Source: Panacibacter ginsenosidivorans
GTDB lineage: Bacteria; Bacteroidota; Bacteroidia; Chitinophagales; Chitinophagaceae
Length of the DNA stretch: 64,000 bases
NCBI RefSeq assembly: GCF_007971225.1
Contig: NZ_CP042435.1
Location: 2,297,501 to 2,361,500 of the forward strand
Direction: 5' to 3'
Position numbers and translations under genes: made by a program. This document shows, in pieces, positions 17,919 through 27,771 of this stretch; within the stretch, counting starts at the first letter, position 1, and each line of letters begins with the position of its first letter. Below the pieces are notes generated by a model that was not told the DNA's origin, did not search any database, and saw nothing but the letters and a program-made list of their open reading frames with translations.

Positions 17919-18125
17919 TCACAACATTTCCGCCATAGCCTTTTCCGTAGAAACATCTCTAATGGCTTCTTTCGCTGCAATGTTTCCTTCATAGCTTTTG
18001 TTTTTAGCAAGGGAAATTGCGTAGTTGAATTTAATGATTTTATTACTCGCACTGTTGAATAAGGTTTTAAAAGCAAAAGAGTGCGACGCAACAATGCCCC
18101 ATTCATGATCGATAGCCTGGTTCAA
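17919..18125 (-). pseudogene. Possible gene remnant running through a repeat core
   Basis: A 68-codon frame starting MNQAIDHEWGIVASHSFAF and ending EKAMAEML. Its first third is translated from the repeat unit at 18073-18127, so the start is likely artificial. The C-terminal 45 residues look helical and could be the tail of a broken gene. I cannot name a family. Confidence 0.2.
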
Positions 18126-18127
18126 AA
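18073..18127 (-). repeat. Interspersed repeat unit, minus orientation
   Basis: Core at 18073-18092 (GCAAAAGAGTGCGACGCAAC, two changes), tip GCCTGGTTCAAAA. It lies downstream of rplS, after that gene's terminator. Confidence 0.75.
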
Positions 18128-18148
18128 GCTGCTTTAAACTAAAAATAA

Positions 18149-18183
18149 AAAAGGCAGAAGATTTAATAAGTCTTCTGCCTTTT
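18149..18183 (-). terminator. Strong terminator of rplS
   Basis: A perfect 13-bp stem (AAAAGGCAGAAGA with TCTTCTGCCTTTT) around a nine-base loop, 20 nt past the rplS stop. The A/T flanks would let it work in both directions. Confidence 0.9.
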
Positions 18184-18202
18184 AAAAATTTTATAAATAA
18201 AA

Positions 18203-18553
18203 CTACATGCGTTTTTCTTTGATCCTTGCACTCTTACCGCTACGCTCTCTTAGGTAGAATAATTTAGCACGGCGTACTTTACCAACCTTATTCAACTGCA
18301 CTGATTCCACGTTTGGAGAAAAGAAAGGAAACACTCTCTCAACACCCACACCATCAGATATTTTACGCACAGTAAAAGTGGCTGTTGCACCTGTACCCTG
18401 TATCTTTAATACATCTCCGCGGAAACCCTGGATACGTTCTTTACCGCCTTCGATAATTTTATAATTGACAGTAACATTATCACCAGCTTTAAACTTTGGA
18501 TATGTTTTTTTTGCTGTAAGCTGCTCGTGTACAAACTGAACTGCTGCGTTCAT
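18203..18553 (-). CDS. rplS: 50S ribosomal protein L19
   Basis: 116 residues, normal for L19, located at the 30S-50S interface. The core FKAGDNVTVNYKIIEGGKERIQGFRGDVL (two pieces around residues 21-49) is diagnostic, as are the following GVGVERVFPFFSPNVESVQ and the basic C-terminus KVRRAKLFYLRERSGKSARIKE. The gene is monocistronic here, with a TACCTTTG promoter element just upstream and a perfect terminator downstream. The usual partners (rpsP, rimM, trmD) are not adjacent, which is common in Bacteroidota. Confidence 0.97.
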   Translation of the reverse strand: MNAAVQFVHEQLTAKKTYPKFKAGDNVTVNYKIIEGGKERIQGFRGDVLKIQGTGATATFTVRKISDGVGVERVFPFFSPNVESVQLNKVGKVRRAKLFYLRERSGKSARIKEKRM

Positions 18554-18573
18554 AACTTAAATTTTAAGGACGG

Positions 18574-18581
18574 CAAAGGTA
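18574..18581 (-). promoter_or_regulatory. -7 promoter element TACCTTTG of rplS
   Basis: A perfect TAnnTTTG on the minus strand, 20 nt upstream of the rplS ATG. A ribosomal gene with such a box gives good support to this promoter class in the window. Confidence 0.55.
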
Positions 18582-18658
18582 AGGGGTTTTGCCAATAATA
18601 TCAGTATTGTTTACTATTTTTTTGCTACGTCTAAACTTTTTTCGGGAACTGCAGCTTT

Positions 18659-20224
18659 TTACCTGGCCACATTTACGGCTCTTTTCTCCCTGATAACCGT
18701 AACCTTTATCTGGCCCGGGTAAGTCATTTCTGTCTGAATCTTTTGAGCAATTTCAAAGCTAAGTTTATCACTGTCAGAATCACCTACTTTATCGGCCTCG
18801 ACAATTACGCGTAATTCTCTGCCAGCCTGTATAGCATAGGCTTTTTCCACACCCGGATAAGAAATAGCCAGCGTTTCAAGATCTTTAATACGTTGAATGT
18901 ATTGCTGCATGATCTCGCGTCTTGCACCTGGTCGTGCGCCACTAATGGCATCACAAGCCTGTATAATAGGTGAGATAACATATTGCATTTCCATTTCATC
19001 ATGGTGGGCACCGATTGCATTCACTACTGCAGGGTTCTCGCCATATTTCTCTGCTAATTTAGCACCCAATAAGGCGTGGCTCAGTTCAGTTTCTTCATCC
19101 GGCACCTTGCCTATATCGTGAAGTAGACCTGCCCGTTTGGCAAGTTTTACATTTAATCCTAATTCAGCCGCCATGATACCACAAAGATTGGCTGTTTCTC
19201 GGCTGTGCATCAACAGGTTCTGACCATAAGAAGAACGGAAACGCATTTTTCCTACAATTCTTACCAATTCCTTATGTAATCCATGAATACCGAGCTCAAT
19301 AACAGTTCTTTCTCCTATTTCCATTACCTGCTCTTCCAGTTGCTTACGGGTCTTTTCTACTACTTCTTCAATACGAGCCGGATGGATACGACCATCAGCC
19401 ACAAGCCGCTGTAAACTTAAACGGGCTATTTCACGGCGAAGTGGGTCAAATGAAGAAAGGATGATTGCTTCCGGGGTATCATCTACAATAAGATCAACAC
19501 CAGTGGATGCCTCAATAGCCCTGATATTACGGCCTTCACGACCAATAATCTGGCCTTTTATTTCGTCACTCTCAAGATTGAAAACGGTAACTGTATTCTC
19601 AATTGTTTGCTCCGCAGCGGTACGCTGTATAGATTGTATGATGATCTTACGGGCTTCTTTATTTGCTTTTTGGCGGGCATCCTCAATAATTTCCTGTTGA
19701 AGCGCAAGTGCCTGAGTCTGTGCTTCATTTTTTAGACTTTCTACCAATTGTGCTTTTGCTTCATCGGCTGTTAGTCCGGCAATTTTTTCCAGCCTGCGGA
19801 TATGCTCTTCCTGGTGCTTTTCCAGTTCTGTTCTTTTGTGATTAACTACTTCAATCTGCCTGTTTAAGTTTTCCTTAATAGCCTCGTTATCTTTAACCTG
19901 TTTCTCCAGTGAAGCTTCTTTCTGATTAATGCTGATCTCTTTCTGCTTAATACGATTTTCCGCATCGCTAATCTTCCTGTTACGATCGAGCACTTCTTTA
20001 TCATGCTCAGACTTTAGCTGTACAAATTTTTCTTTCGCCTCAAGAATCTTTTCCTTTTTAGTAGTCTCGGCTTTAAGCTCTGCTTCGGAAATTATTTTTT
20101 GAGCCTGAGATTCGGCTTCAGCAACCTGTTTTTTAGTATCTTTTGCAAAAATGAACTTACCGGCTATAATACCTATCGCTATTGATACTAAACTGATTAT
20201 AATATAAATAACATTCTGATCCAT
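18659..20224 (-). CDS. rny: Ribonuclease Y
   Basis: 521 residues, typical size. An endoribonuclease that initiates mRNA turnover at the inner face of the membrane. The order is an N-terminal membrane anchor ([21 protein letters not shown], about 6-26), a long coiled coil to about 190, a KH RNA-binding domain around 210-275 ([19 protein letters not shown]), and an HD phosphohydrolase domain with [15 protein letters not shown] near 365 carrying the metal-binding HD pair. It is transcribed alone; a TATCTTCG at about 20299-20306 on the minus strand is a weak promoter candidate. Confidence 0.96.
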   Translation of the reverse strand: MDQNVIYIIISLVSIAIGIIAGKFIFAKDTKKQVAEAESQAQKIISEAELKAETTKKEKILEAKEKFVQLKSEHDKEVLDRNRKISDAENRIKQKEISINQKEASLEKQVKDNEAIKENLNRQIEVVNHKRTELEKHQEEHIRRLEKIAGLTADEAKAQLVESLKNEAQTQALALQQEIIEDARQKANKEARKIIIQSIQRTAAEQTIENTVTVFNLESDEIKGQIIGREGRNIRAIEASTGVDLIVDDTPEAIILSSFDPLRREIARLSLQRLVADGRIHPARIEEVVEKTRKQLEEQVMEIGERTVIELGIHGLHKELVRIVGKMRFRSSYGQNLLMHSRETANLCGIMAAELGLNVKLAKRAGLLHDIGKVPDEETELSHALLGAKLAEKYGENPAVVNAIGAHHDEMEMQYVISPIIQACDAISGARPGARREIMQQYIQRIKDLETLAISYPGVEKAYAIQAGRELRVIVEADKVGDSDSDKLSFEIAQKIQTEMTYPGQIKVTVIREKRAVNVAR

Positions 20225-20413
20225 GCTTTTGGGTTTTTAAATAATTCTTTTTCTTATGGTTATGCACTTTATTCATCTGATGAATAGGTGGTAATCTGCG
20301 AAGATAAATAAAGGAATAGAATTATGTATTATAGAATTACCGGTGTAGTGAAATTGGCATTATATTAATAGCTTAATTGCAATGAATTGATTCCTGAAGC
20401 TAAAAGTTTCAAC

Positions 20414-21340
20414 TTAGTTAAACCTATACCCCCTAAGAAATTCTTCAGTGAACATTCGTTTTTTACCTTCTAACTGAATGTCTGTTACATGGATAAATCC
20501 ATTACTACATGCAAACTTGAGATACGTTTTATGATCTGTATGAAGACTTCCGTTTTCAAAATTATGCATTGCCATCTCTTTTTTACTTTGATAAATCTTG
20601 AATGCCTTCTCATTTAATAAAGTAAAGGCACCGGGAAAAGGAGAAAGGCCGCGTACCAGGTTATGAATTTCATCTGTTGATTTATTCCAGTCTATTTTAC
20701 AGGTTTCAGTAAAAATTTTCGGAGCATGCTTTATTTCCACAGCAATATTTTGTTGTGGCATTTCTTTTAATTTTCCTTCACCTAACTGCTGAATGGTCTT
20801 CACAAGTAACTCCGCTCCCACTTCTTTCATTTTATCGTGGAGCTCCCCTGCAGTCTCATCCTCTCCAATTGGAATAACGGCTTGTAATAGAATATTGCCG
20901 GTATCAATTTCATGCTGTAATTTGAAAGTAGTAACACCTGTTTCTTTTTCCCCATTAATAATAGCCCAGTTAATAGGTGCTGCTCCCCGATACTGTGGTA
21001 ATAAAGAGCCGTGTACATTGATTGTTCCAAGGGGTGGCATATTCCAAACAATTTCTGGTAACATGCGAAAAGCTACCACTACCTGTATATCTGCATTCAG
21101 TGATTTTAGCTCATCAATAAAAGCAGGATTCTTGAGTTTTTCTGGCTGCAAAATTTTCAACCCTTTTTCAACAGCATATTTCTTAACGGCACTTTCATTC
21201 ATTTTCATACCGCGACCGGCAGGTTTATCAGGCGCTGTTACAACCCCCACGATGTTATACCCGGATTCGACCAAAGCATTAAGTGATGCCACAGCAAATT
21301 CGGGGGTACCCATAAAAACAATGCGAAGATTTTTATCCAT
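20414..21340 (-). CDS. fmt: Methionyl-tRNA formyltransferase
   Basis: 308 residues from the ATG at 21340 (an in-frame ATG two codons upstream at 21346 is less likely). It formylates Met-tRNA(fMet) using 10-formyl-tetrahydrofolate. RIVFMGTPEFAVASL opens the Rossmann domain. The NVHGSLLPQYRGAAPINWAI signature near 108-127 holds the catalytic His. TGVTTFKLQHEIDTGNIL supplies the catalytic Asp region. A C-terminal OB-like domain begins near 205. It follows the NamZ-type gene by about 45 nt on the same strand and may be co-transcribed. The def partner is absent. Confidence 0.95.
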   Translation of the reverse strand: MDKNLRIVFMGTPEFAVASLNALVESGYNIVGVVTAPDKPAGRGMKMNESAVKKYAVEKGLKILQPEKLKNPAFIDELKSLNADIQVVVAFRMLPEIVWNMPPLGTINVHGSLLPQYRGAAPINWAIINGEKETGVTTFKLQHEIDTGNILLQAVIPIGEDETAGELHDKMKEVGAELLVKTIQQLGEGKLKEMPQQNIAVEIKHAPKIFTETCKIDWNKSTDEIHNLVRGLSPFPGAFTLLNEKAFKIYQSKKEMAMHNFENGSLHTDHKTYLKFACSNGFIHVTDIQLEGKKRMFTEEFLRGYRFN

Positions 21341-21385
21341 TTGCAAAAGAACAATCTGAAATCTATAAAGAGAAATCTACATGCG

Positions 21386-22666
21386 TTAAAAATCGGAGTA
21401 CAAAAGATATTTTTTCCTGATCTTTTTAAATGCTTCAAGTTTTGGCTGCCAGCTTTTACAAATTTCGTCTTCTGTTTTTCCGGCTATTAACTGTTGCATC
21501 AATTCATCATTGCCTGCAAGTTTATTAAAGAAATAATCTTCTGGCTCCTGGTTGAACCTTTTCGGTTTTATAAAAAAGTTCTCTTTATCAGGAAAGAGCT
21601 GGTAAGCCCGAATCAGCCACTTTAGTTGAATTCTTACAGGGCTTTTTTCCTTCATTACTGCCAGATTCCAGCCATAGCAAACTTTATCTTTCCATTTAGG
21701 GTCCTGTGCTCCGGCATTTGATTTTGGCGTAAAAGCGTATAAAGAATCAGGCAGATCAGGGTGTCCAAAAATCTGAAACGGATGTTCTGTGCCCCTGCCT
21801 TCACTTAAAACAGTTCCTTCAAAAAAACAGGTAGAGGGATACCAATAAATGGCATCCATGTCTGCAAGATTAGGTGAAGGCTTTACAGGCAATACATACC
21901 TGCTTTTATGCGTATAGTTTTTACACTTAATAACGGTAAGCCTGAAGTTATTATGCTCTTCTTCAAAGCCCAACACTTCTCCTAACGAAATTTTGCCATC
22001 TGCCTGTCTTGCCGTTTTCCATGGCAGCCACTCTTCTCCTAATAACATTTTTGCATATTCACCTATCGTCATTCCATATACAACAGGCACAGGCTGCATG
22101 CCTACAAAACTTTTGTAAGAGGAATCTAATACAGGGCCATCCACATAAAATCCGTTGGGGTTGGGACGGTCAAGAACAATTACTGGCAAATTATTTTGAA
22201 TAGCACTCTCAATAAAATACTGCAATGAAGAAATAAAAGTATAAAAACGAACACCTACATCCTGGATATCAAAAAGCATTATGTCCACATCTTTCAGGTC
22301 CGCTGCAGCGGGTTTTAATTTTGCACCATATAAAGACACAACCGTTATTCCTGTTTTTTCATCAATATATGTTTTAATGTTTTCACCCGCATCTGCAGTA
22401 CCTCTGAAACCATGTTCGGGTGCAAATATTTTTGTTACGTTTACACCGAGTCTTTGTAAACTATCCACCAGGTGCGTGTTACCAATAACAGAGGTCTGAT
22501 TCGCAAAAACGCCCACCTTTTTCCCCTTTAATAAAGGCAGGTATTCTGTAGTTTGATAAGCACCGGGTAATATTATTTTTTCATTTGATGCAACTGCTTT
22601 TTTAGGTTGTGCATTTACTGCGACAGTCATTATACATATAACTAAGAAAAAAAATATTTTTTGCAT
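21386..22666 (-). CDS. Exo-beta-N-acetylmuramidase NamZ-type (DUF1343) protein
   Basis: 426 residues with a signal peptide (MQKIFFFLVICIMTVAVNAQ). The DUF1343 features are KKVGVFANQTSVIGNTHLVD near 49-68, FAPEHGFRGTADAGE near 85, MLFDIQDVGVRFYTFISSL near 131 and VLDRPNPNG near 163. Members characterised in Bacillus remove terminal MurNAc from peptidoglycan fragments, so this protein probably works in periplasmic cell-wall recycling. The SEGRGTEHPFQIFGHP segment near 290 is also conserved. Its stop is 45 nt from the fmt start. Confidence 0.88.
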   Translation of the reverse strand: MQKIFFFLVICIMTVAVNAQPKKAVASNEKIILPGAYQTTEYLPLLKGKKVGVFANQTSVIGNTHLVDSLQRLGVNVTKIFAPEHGFRGTADAGENIKTYIDEKTGITVVSLYGAKLKPAAADLKDVDIMLFDIQDVGVRFYTFISSLQYFIESAIQNNLPVIVLDRPNPNGFYVDGPVLDSSYKSFVGMQPVPVVYGMTIGEYAKMLLGEEWLPWKTARQADGKISLGEVLGFEEEHNNFRLTVIKCKNYTHKSRYVLPVKPSPNLADMDAIYWYPSTCFFEGTVLSEGRGTEHPFQIFGHPDLPDSLYAFTPKSNAGAQDPKWKDKVCYGWNLAVMKEKSPVRIQLKWLIRAYQLFPDKENFFIKPKRFNQEPEDYFFNKLAGNDELMQQLIAGKTEDEICKSWQPKLEAFKKIRKKYLLYSDF

Positions 22667-22784
22667 AGCACCTGTTTATAAAGCAGGAAAGTTAACTAAA
22701 AATAATTGCCCGAAAATGTGGATAGGCTTACCTTGCAGCCTCAAAATGGTTGGTACCTTCTGACTTGTTGAATTATATACTTCA

Positions 22785-22845
22785 CCTGAAGTGTGCGACG
22801 CAACGGAAGCTGATGGTTGTAAAAAAGCTGACCTCAAAAAAATTA
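22785..22845 (-). repeat. Interspersed repeat unit, minus orientation
   Basis: Core at 22785-22804 (the inner end is diverged, CCTGAAGTGTGCGACGCAAC), tip GCTGACCTCAAAAAAATT. It sits between divergent start codons and ends 20 nt before the FKBP gene. Confidence 0.75.
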
Positions 22846-22864
22846 AAAAGCAAAAAACATTTAC

Positions 22865-23320
22865 ATGCAACAAGTAAAGAGTGGTGATACCGTTAAAGTG
22901 CATTACCATGGTAAATTAACAGATGGTACCACATTTGATTCTTCGGAAGGCCGCGAACCGCTTGAGTTTGAAGTGGGTGCCGGTATGATGATACCTGGTT
23001 TTGACAGCGGTGTGCTGGGTATGATCGTTGGCGAAAAGAAGACCATTAGTATCCCCGCAGAAGAAGCATATGGTCCAGTGCAGGATGAAATGCTGATGGA
23101 GTTCCCTATCGACCGTTTTCCTCCTGACATGAAGCCAGAAGTTGGTATGACATTGAACATGAGCAATGGACAAGGTCAGCAATTTCCTGTAGTGATTGCA
23201 GAAGTAAAGGAAGATGCAGTGATACTGGATGCCAATCATCCGCTTGCAGGCAAAGAACTCATTTTTGATATTGAAATGGTAGAGATTGCAGGTGGCAGTT
23301 CACTAATAATTATGCCCTGA
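22865..23320 (+). CDS. slyD: SlyD-like FKBP-type peptidyl-prolyl isomerase
   Basis: 151 residues. The FKBP domain is split by an insert-in-flap (IF) chaperone domain: GDTVKVHYHGKLTDGTTFDSS (about 7-27) and FEVGAGMMIPGFDSGVLGM precede the IF segment (about 70-120), after which the strand closes with HPLAGKELIFDIEMVEI. This arrangement identifies SlyD-type folding helpers. The metal-binding His-rich tail of E. coli SlyD is absent; the protein ends shortly after the last FKBP strand. It is probably cytosolic, as no signal peptide is present. Confidence 0.9.
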   Translation: MQQVKSGDTVKVHYHGKLTDGTTFDSSEGREPLEFEVGAGMMIPGFDSGVLGMIVGEKKTISIPAEEAYGPVQDEMLMEFPIDRFPPDMKPEVGMTLNMSNGQGQQFPVVIAEVKEDAVILDANHPLAGKELIFDIEMVEIAGGSSLIIMP

Positions 23321-23353
23321 TTAAATATTTAAGGTAAATAAGTTTTATAACGT

Positions 23354-23390
23354 AAGAGGTTCGGTAATTGCATTGCCGAACCTCTTGTTA
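23354..23390 (+). terminator. Hairpin after the FKBP gene
   Basis: AAGAGGTTCGG pairs perfectly with CCGAACCTCTT around an 11-base loop. The downstream T-tract is weak, so termination efficiency is uncertain. Confidence 0.6.
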
Positions 23391-23402
23391 TTAATAGTAT
23401 GT

Positions 23403-23461
23403 AAAATTTGATACCGGGCTGTATTGCTAATGGCATCACCTCTTGCGTCGCACTCTTGTAC
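23403..23461 (+). repeat. Interspersed repeat unit, plus orientation
   Basis: Core at 23442-23461 (first base C), tip ATTTGATACCGGGC. It lies 33 nt before the stop codon of the convergent recQ gene. Confidence 0.82.
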
Positions 23462-23493
23462 TGTGAATTTATTACTCAACTTGCAGCACGTTG

Positions 23494-25401
23494 TTATAAA
23501 GATTTAATAATTCCAAATTCATCTATCTCAATTTTCTTTTCACTTTGCAAAAACTCCAGCACTTTCCATATTTTCTCTTTTCTTATACCCTGCAAATGCT
23601 CTAATAGATCTTTAACCGGAATAGCAATGTTATCTGTATGATGAAATATACGCTGCTGAATTTTATTGAATTCTTCTTCGGTCAAACCGCTTCCTTTTTT
23701 ATGCAGGCATACATCACAAATGCCGCATTCTTTTACTGCTACATCACCAAAGTAATTAGAGATATATTTACTTCTGCATTCTTTTTGCAAATGCAGATAA
23801 CGAAGCATAGTTTCTGTTCTTAATTCAAATTGCTGTTTCCGCTGCAGGTAATTTTCATGATTGATATAAAGGAATTGTGCAGGCGCCCTGTTAAGTATAA
23901 AATAGATTTGTGGTGTTTCTTTCTGTGGCAGGTATTCAATAATACCAAGTGCATCTAAGTGCATTAATTCACTCCTTACCTCTTCAATTTTCTTACGGGT
24001 GAGTTTTGCTATTTGTCTTTCATGCACAGATACACGGTTATTATACACACCTTCATAAGTGCGGAGCAAACATTTTATTACTGGTTCAAGTGAAGGATGA
24101 CTTTGTTCAAAATCAAGTAACAACTCTTTTGCTACCAGAAACTTTACCTGAGATGGTAAAAAGATACTTTCATTAAAAGTAAGATGGCCTTCCTGCTCCA
24201 ATACTTTCAGTACGTTAATTACAAGGTGAATGTCGAGTTTAAAATTCTTTACAAATTCGTTCAGATCAAAATCATAATAACATCCTTCACCTGAACCTAC
24301 AGGTATTTGCAAATAATCAGCAAGTGCCTGGTATATTTTTCTTATGTCATACATTACCGGGAAACGAACATCTGGTAAGGCTTCCAGTGTAGCTGCATCT
24401 TCTGGCTGGTATAACAATACAGCATAAGCTCTTTTACCATCTCGCCCTGCACGACCGGCTTCCTGGTAATAATTTTCCAGACAATCAGGTGTATCATAAT
24501 GTATAACTGTTCTTACATCTGCTTTGTCAATACCCATACCAAATGCATTGGTGCAAACGATCACCCGTGTCCTATTGTTTATCCAGGACTCCTGTTTATT
24601 ATTTCTGTCATCCTGTGATAAACCGGCATGATAAAAATCTGCTGATATATTTTGTAATGATAAAAGATGTGCAACTTCTTTGGTCAATCTCCTGTTTCTG
24701 CAATAGATAATACTACTACCATTAACATTCTTTAATATCTCCATTACTCTGTTGATCTTACTATCCACTTTAAAGACACTGTAAGAAAGATTTGGTTTTT
24801 CAAATGACTGGCGAAATATATTCGGCTCTTTAAATCTTAATTTGACAACAATATCATCCTGCACCAACGGTGTTGCCGAAGCCGTTAAGGCAAGTATAGG
24901 AACATCAGGCAATTCATCACGCAAATTGGCTATACGTAAATACGGCGGACGAAAATCATAACCCCACTGCGACACACAATGCGCTTCATCAACAGCAATA
25001 AGACTAATGTTGAGATGATGCAATGATTCTTTAAACAGGTTTGTTTCTAAACGTTCCGGGGAGAGATAGAGAAATTTTATATCACCATGCGATGCCTGTT
25101 GTAGTGCTTGTCTTACTTCATAAAATGTCATGCCGCTGTGGATAGAAATTGCAGGTATATTTCGCTTAACTAAATTTTCTACCTGGTCTTTCATCAAAGC
25201 AATTAATGGAGAGATCACCAAACACAAACCGTCTTTCATCAATGCAGGCACCTGGAAGCAAACAGATTTACCGCCACCTGTTGGCAATAATGCAAGCGTG
25301 TCTTTTTCATCAAGAACAGAGGCTATAATTGCTTCTTGTTGTGGGCGGAAAGCATCATGATGCCAGTATTGTTGTAAGATATTTAATGCAGTCTCATTCA
25401 T
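23494..25401 (-). CDS. recQ: ATP-dependent DNA helicase RecQ
   Basis: 635 residues. A 3'-5' helicase for recombination and fork repair. Motif I LLPTGGGKSVCFQVPA is near 37-52, the DEAH box in AVDEAHCVSQWGYDF near 138, NAFGMGIDKADVRTVIH and YYQEAGRAGRDG form motifs V and VI. The zinc-binding segment has the Cys set C-R-S-K-Y, CGICDVC near 560. The C-terminal HRDC domain is weak or absent; instead a short winged-helix-like tail follows, as in many Bacteroidota RecQ proteins. It runs toward the FKBP gene. Confidence 0.94.
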   Translation of the reverse strand: MNETALNILQQYWHHDAFRPQQEAIIASVLDEKDTLALLPTGGGKSVCFQVPALMKDGLCLVISPLIALMKDQVENLVKRNIPAISIHSGMTFYEVRQALQQASHGDIKFLYLSPERLETNLFKESLHHLNISLIAVDEAHCVSQWGYDFRPPYLRIANLRDELPDVPILALTASATPLVQDDIVVKLRFKEPNIFRQSFEKPNLSYSVFKVDSKINRVMEILKNVNGSSIIYCRNRRLTKEVAHLLSLQNISADFYHAGLSQDDRNNKQESWINNRTRVIVCTNAFGMGIDKADVRTVIHYDTPDCLENYYQEAGRAGRDGKRAYAVLLYQPEDAATLEALPDVRFPVMYDIRKIYQALADYLQIPVGSGEGCYYDFDLNEFVKNFKLDIHLVINVLKVLEQEGHLTFNESIFLPSQVKFLVAKELLLDFEQSHPSLEPVIKCLLRTYEGVYNNRVSVHERQIAKLTRKKIEEVRSELMHLDALGIIEYLPQKETPQIYFILNRAPAQFLYINHENYLQRKQQFELRTETMLRYLHLQKECRSKYISNYFGDVAVKECGICDVCLHKKGSGLTEEEFNKIQQRIFHHTDNIAIPVKDLLEHLQGIRKEKIWKVLEFLQSEKKIEIDEFGIIKSL

Positions 25402-25404
25402 TAA

Positions 25405-25436
25405 TTAAAAAGGCAGCTTTGATTATTGCTGCCTAA
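25405..25436 (-). terminator. Terminator downstream of the copper ATPase gene
   Basis: On the minus strand AGGCAGC pairs with GCTGCCT, followed by TTTTT. It ends four bases before the recQ start codon, so it also shapes the recQ leader. Confidence 0.7.
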
Positions 25437-25447
25437 AGATATAAAGA

Positions 25448-25503
25448 TGAAAGTAATGAGACGCAAGGAACTATGCCATGAAACCTCTTTGTTTGTGACA
25501 AAA
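25448..25503 (-). repeat. Degenerate interspersed repeat unit, minus orientation
   Basis: Reading on the minus strand, TTTTTGTCAC at the tip, TTTCATGGCAT in the middle (also present in the unit at 15.05 kb) and CTTGCGTCTCATTAC at the core. The unit starts within five bases of the copper ATPase stop codon. Confidence 0.55.
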
Positions 25504-25507
25504 ATCT

Positions 25508-27634
25508 CTACACCACTTTTTTCCAATTCAGTCTTACAGAATTCACTGCCAGTACAACATCACTTAAACCCATGATCAATGCGCCAAATGCTGGACTGAG
25601 CAAGCCGACTGCTGCAACAGGAATCGCAATAACATTGTATAGAAATGCCCAGAATAAATTTTGCTTAATAGTAATATATGTATGCTTTCCCAAACCTAAT
25701 GATAGTGGTAAATTTTTCAATCCATGATTCATCAAAACAACCTGTGCACTCTGCATGGCAACCTGTGAAGCTTCACTCAACGAAATACCGACCGTTGCTT
25801 TGGCAAGCGCCGGCGCATCATTAATTCCATCGCCTACCATGGCAGTTGGTGCAATGCTGTTATAGTAAGCAAGCTTTTCTAATTTTTGTTCAGGTGTTTG
25901 TTCTGAAACTACTTCTTCAATACCCAGCTCTTTTGCCACCTGTTCGCATTTTTCTTTTTTATCGCCACTTAGTAAAATAGTTTTGAACCCACTCGCATTT
26001 AATAAGGTAATAACTTGTTTTGCTTCCGGTCTTATATCATCAATTACGTCAATCCAGCCTAATAAAATGTTGTTTCGAATAATATAGACGTTATGTGAAT
26101 GATTTTCTGTTAAACCAACTGCAGCTTTAAAAGAACCCGCAATATATTCATTACCTTCTTTGTCCAGCGCTTTCATACCATTACCTTTTACCTCTTCTAT
26201 CTTCTGCCAGCGCATTTCATTTTTTGTTTTCCATTCTTTTGAAACACTTTGTGCCACTGGATGATTAGAGTAACGTTCCAGCGAGTAAGCAATCCTCTTA
26301 AATTCCTCTTCACTAAAATCCGGAACAAGTACTCGCCATTTTGCAATCCTGAATTTTCCTGTTGTCAGTGTTCCTGTTTTATCAAACACAACCTGTTTGA
26401 TACTTTTAAAAACTTCAAGGCTTCTTGCATTTTTAAAAAGAACTCCATTCTTTGCTGCACGACCTAAACCAACAGCAATTGCTGCAGGTGTTGCAAGTCC
26501 CATTGCACATGGACATGAGATAACTAAAACTGCAATAGCTCTCAACAAACTCGCTCCAAAACCGATGTCGGTAAAATAATAATTGATGAGTAAAGTCACT
26601 ACTGATATGCTTATAACAACAGGAACAAATATGGCGCTGATCTTATCTGCCAGTTGCTGTACAGGTGGTTTCTCTGTTTGTGCTTCTTTTACGAGTTTTA
26701 AAATATTACTCATCACCGTATCTTCACCAACTGCTGTTACATATGCTTTTATAGTTCCATCTTCCAATATACTTCCACCCATCAGTTTATCATTCATCTT
26801 TTTTTCTACCGGTGCACTTTCACCCGTAATGATTGCTTCATTCACACTCGCTTCGCCCCAGAGAATTTTGCAATCCATCGGCACATGTTCGCCATTTTTA
26901 ATAAGTATAAGATCGCCTACTTTTAAACTGGTACTTTCAACAGGAAAAATATGTTCGTTATGCTGGTCATCATAAGCGATCATATTCGCCATTACCTTTT
27001 GTGTAACTGTTAATTTTCTTAATGCAGCCTGCGTAGTCTCCACAGATTTATCTTCCATCCAGTTGCCGAGAAATACCAATGTAATAATAGCTGCAGCAGT
27101 TTCATAAAACATATACTGCTCTGCGTGGCCGATCAATGTGCCATACAAACTATAACCAAAAGCAGCAACAGCACCCAATGCTATCAGCACATTCATATTG
27201 GGTATTCCTTTCAACAAACTTTTGATAGCGCTTCTTCCAAAAAAATCCATACCCACAATAAACACCGGAACAGTTAATGCCAGTTGCACATAAGGATTCA
27301 TCAAAGCATGGATATGAATACCCGGTATCATATTTATAAGCATTGGTGCAGTAAAAATGATGCAGAACAAAAAACGATGTAAATGATTTTTAAAAAGTTT
27401 TTTATTTTTTGTACCTGTTTGTGCAAGTATTCCATTTGCTACATGATATCCCAACCCTTCAATGCCTTTTTCCAAATCAGGTTTTGCTACGTTTCCATTT
27501 ATATCAAAACTCACATCGCCACCAATAAAATTTACTTTTACATTCTGCAACCCTTTCCCTTCAAGATATTTATGAATGGTAAGTGCACAATTGGTGCAAC
27601 TCATCCCTTCCACTTTCCAGTTTACCTTTTCCAT
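25508..27634 (-). CDS. copA: Copper-translocating P1B-type ATPase
   Basis: 708 residues. One N-terminal heavy-metal-associated domain carries GMSCTNC (Cys 13 and 16). Eight membrane segments follow, with ISCPCAMGLATP (the CPC ion-binding motif in TM6, near 374), the FDKTGTLTTG phosphorylation site near 417, the nucleotide-binding HP motif SNHPVAQS and the hinge MVGDGINDAPAL near 624. CPC together with the HMA fits monovalent copper export. No copper chaperone or regulator is adjacent. The composite repeat begins eight bases upstream of its start codon. Confidence 0.93.
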   Translation of the reverse strand: MEKVNWKVEGMSCTNCALTIHKYLEGKGLQNVKVNFIGGDVSFDINGNVAKPDLEKGIEGLGYHVANGILAQTGTKNKKLFKNHLHRFLFCIIFTAPMLINMIPGIHIHALMNPYVQLALTVPVFIVGMDFFGRSAIKSLLKGIPNMNVLIALGAVAAFGYSLYGTLIGHAEQYMFYETAAAIITLVFLGNWMEDKSVETTQAALRKLTVTQKVMANMIAYDDQHNEHIFPVESTSLKVGDLILIKNGEHVPMDCKILWGEASVNEAIITGESAPVEKKMNDKLMGGSILEDGTIKAYVTAVGEDTVMSNILKLVKEAQTEKPPVQQLADKISAIFVPVVISISVVTLLINYYFTDIGFGASLLRAIAVLVISCPCAMGLATPAAIAVGLGRAAKNGVLFKNARSLEVFKSIKQVVFDKTGTLTTGKFRIAKWRVLVPDFSEEEFKRIAYSLERYSNHPVAQSVSKEWKTKNEMRWQKIEEVKGNGMKALDKEGNEYIAGSFKAAVGLTENHSHNVYIIRNNILLGWIDVIDDIRPEAKQVITLLNASGFKTILLSGDKKEKCEQVAKELGIEEVVSEQTPEQKLEKLAYYNSIAPTAMVGDGINDAPALAKATVGISLSEASQVAMQSAQVVLMNHGLKNLPLSLGLGKHTYITIKQNLFWAFLYNVIAIPVAAVGLLSPAFGALIMGLSDVVLAVNSVRLNWKKVV

Positions 27635-27641
27635 TTGTTAA

Positions 27642-27771
27642 TTTTTTGTGAACCCGGCAATTGAATAATTATGATGCAACAGTTGCGTCGCACTCTTGTG
27701 CATTCTGTTTTTTATTCAGCAGTAGTAAACGACACAATTGAAGCTGGGTTTATCATTGCGGGATTACAGTG
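27642..27771. repeat. Composite repeat with a degenerate right half
   Basis: Canonical core at 27682-27701 (ends GTGC) with tip TTTTTTGTGAACCCGGC. The right half is decayed: GTAAACGACACAATTGAAGCTGG around 27725-27747 corresponds to the diverged core and its GAAGCTG extension. Confidence 0.7.
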
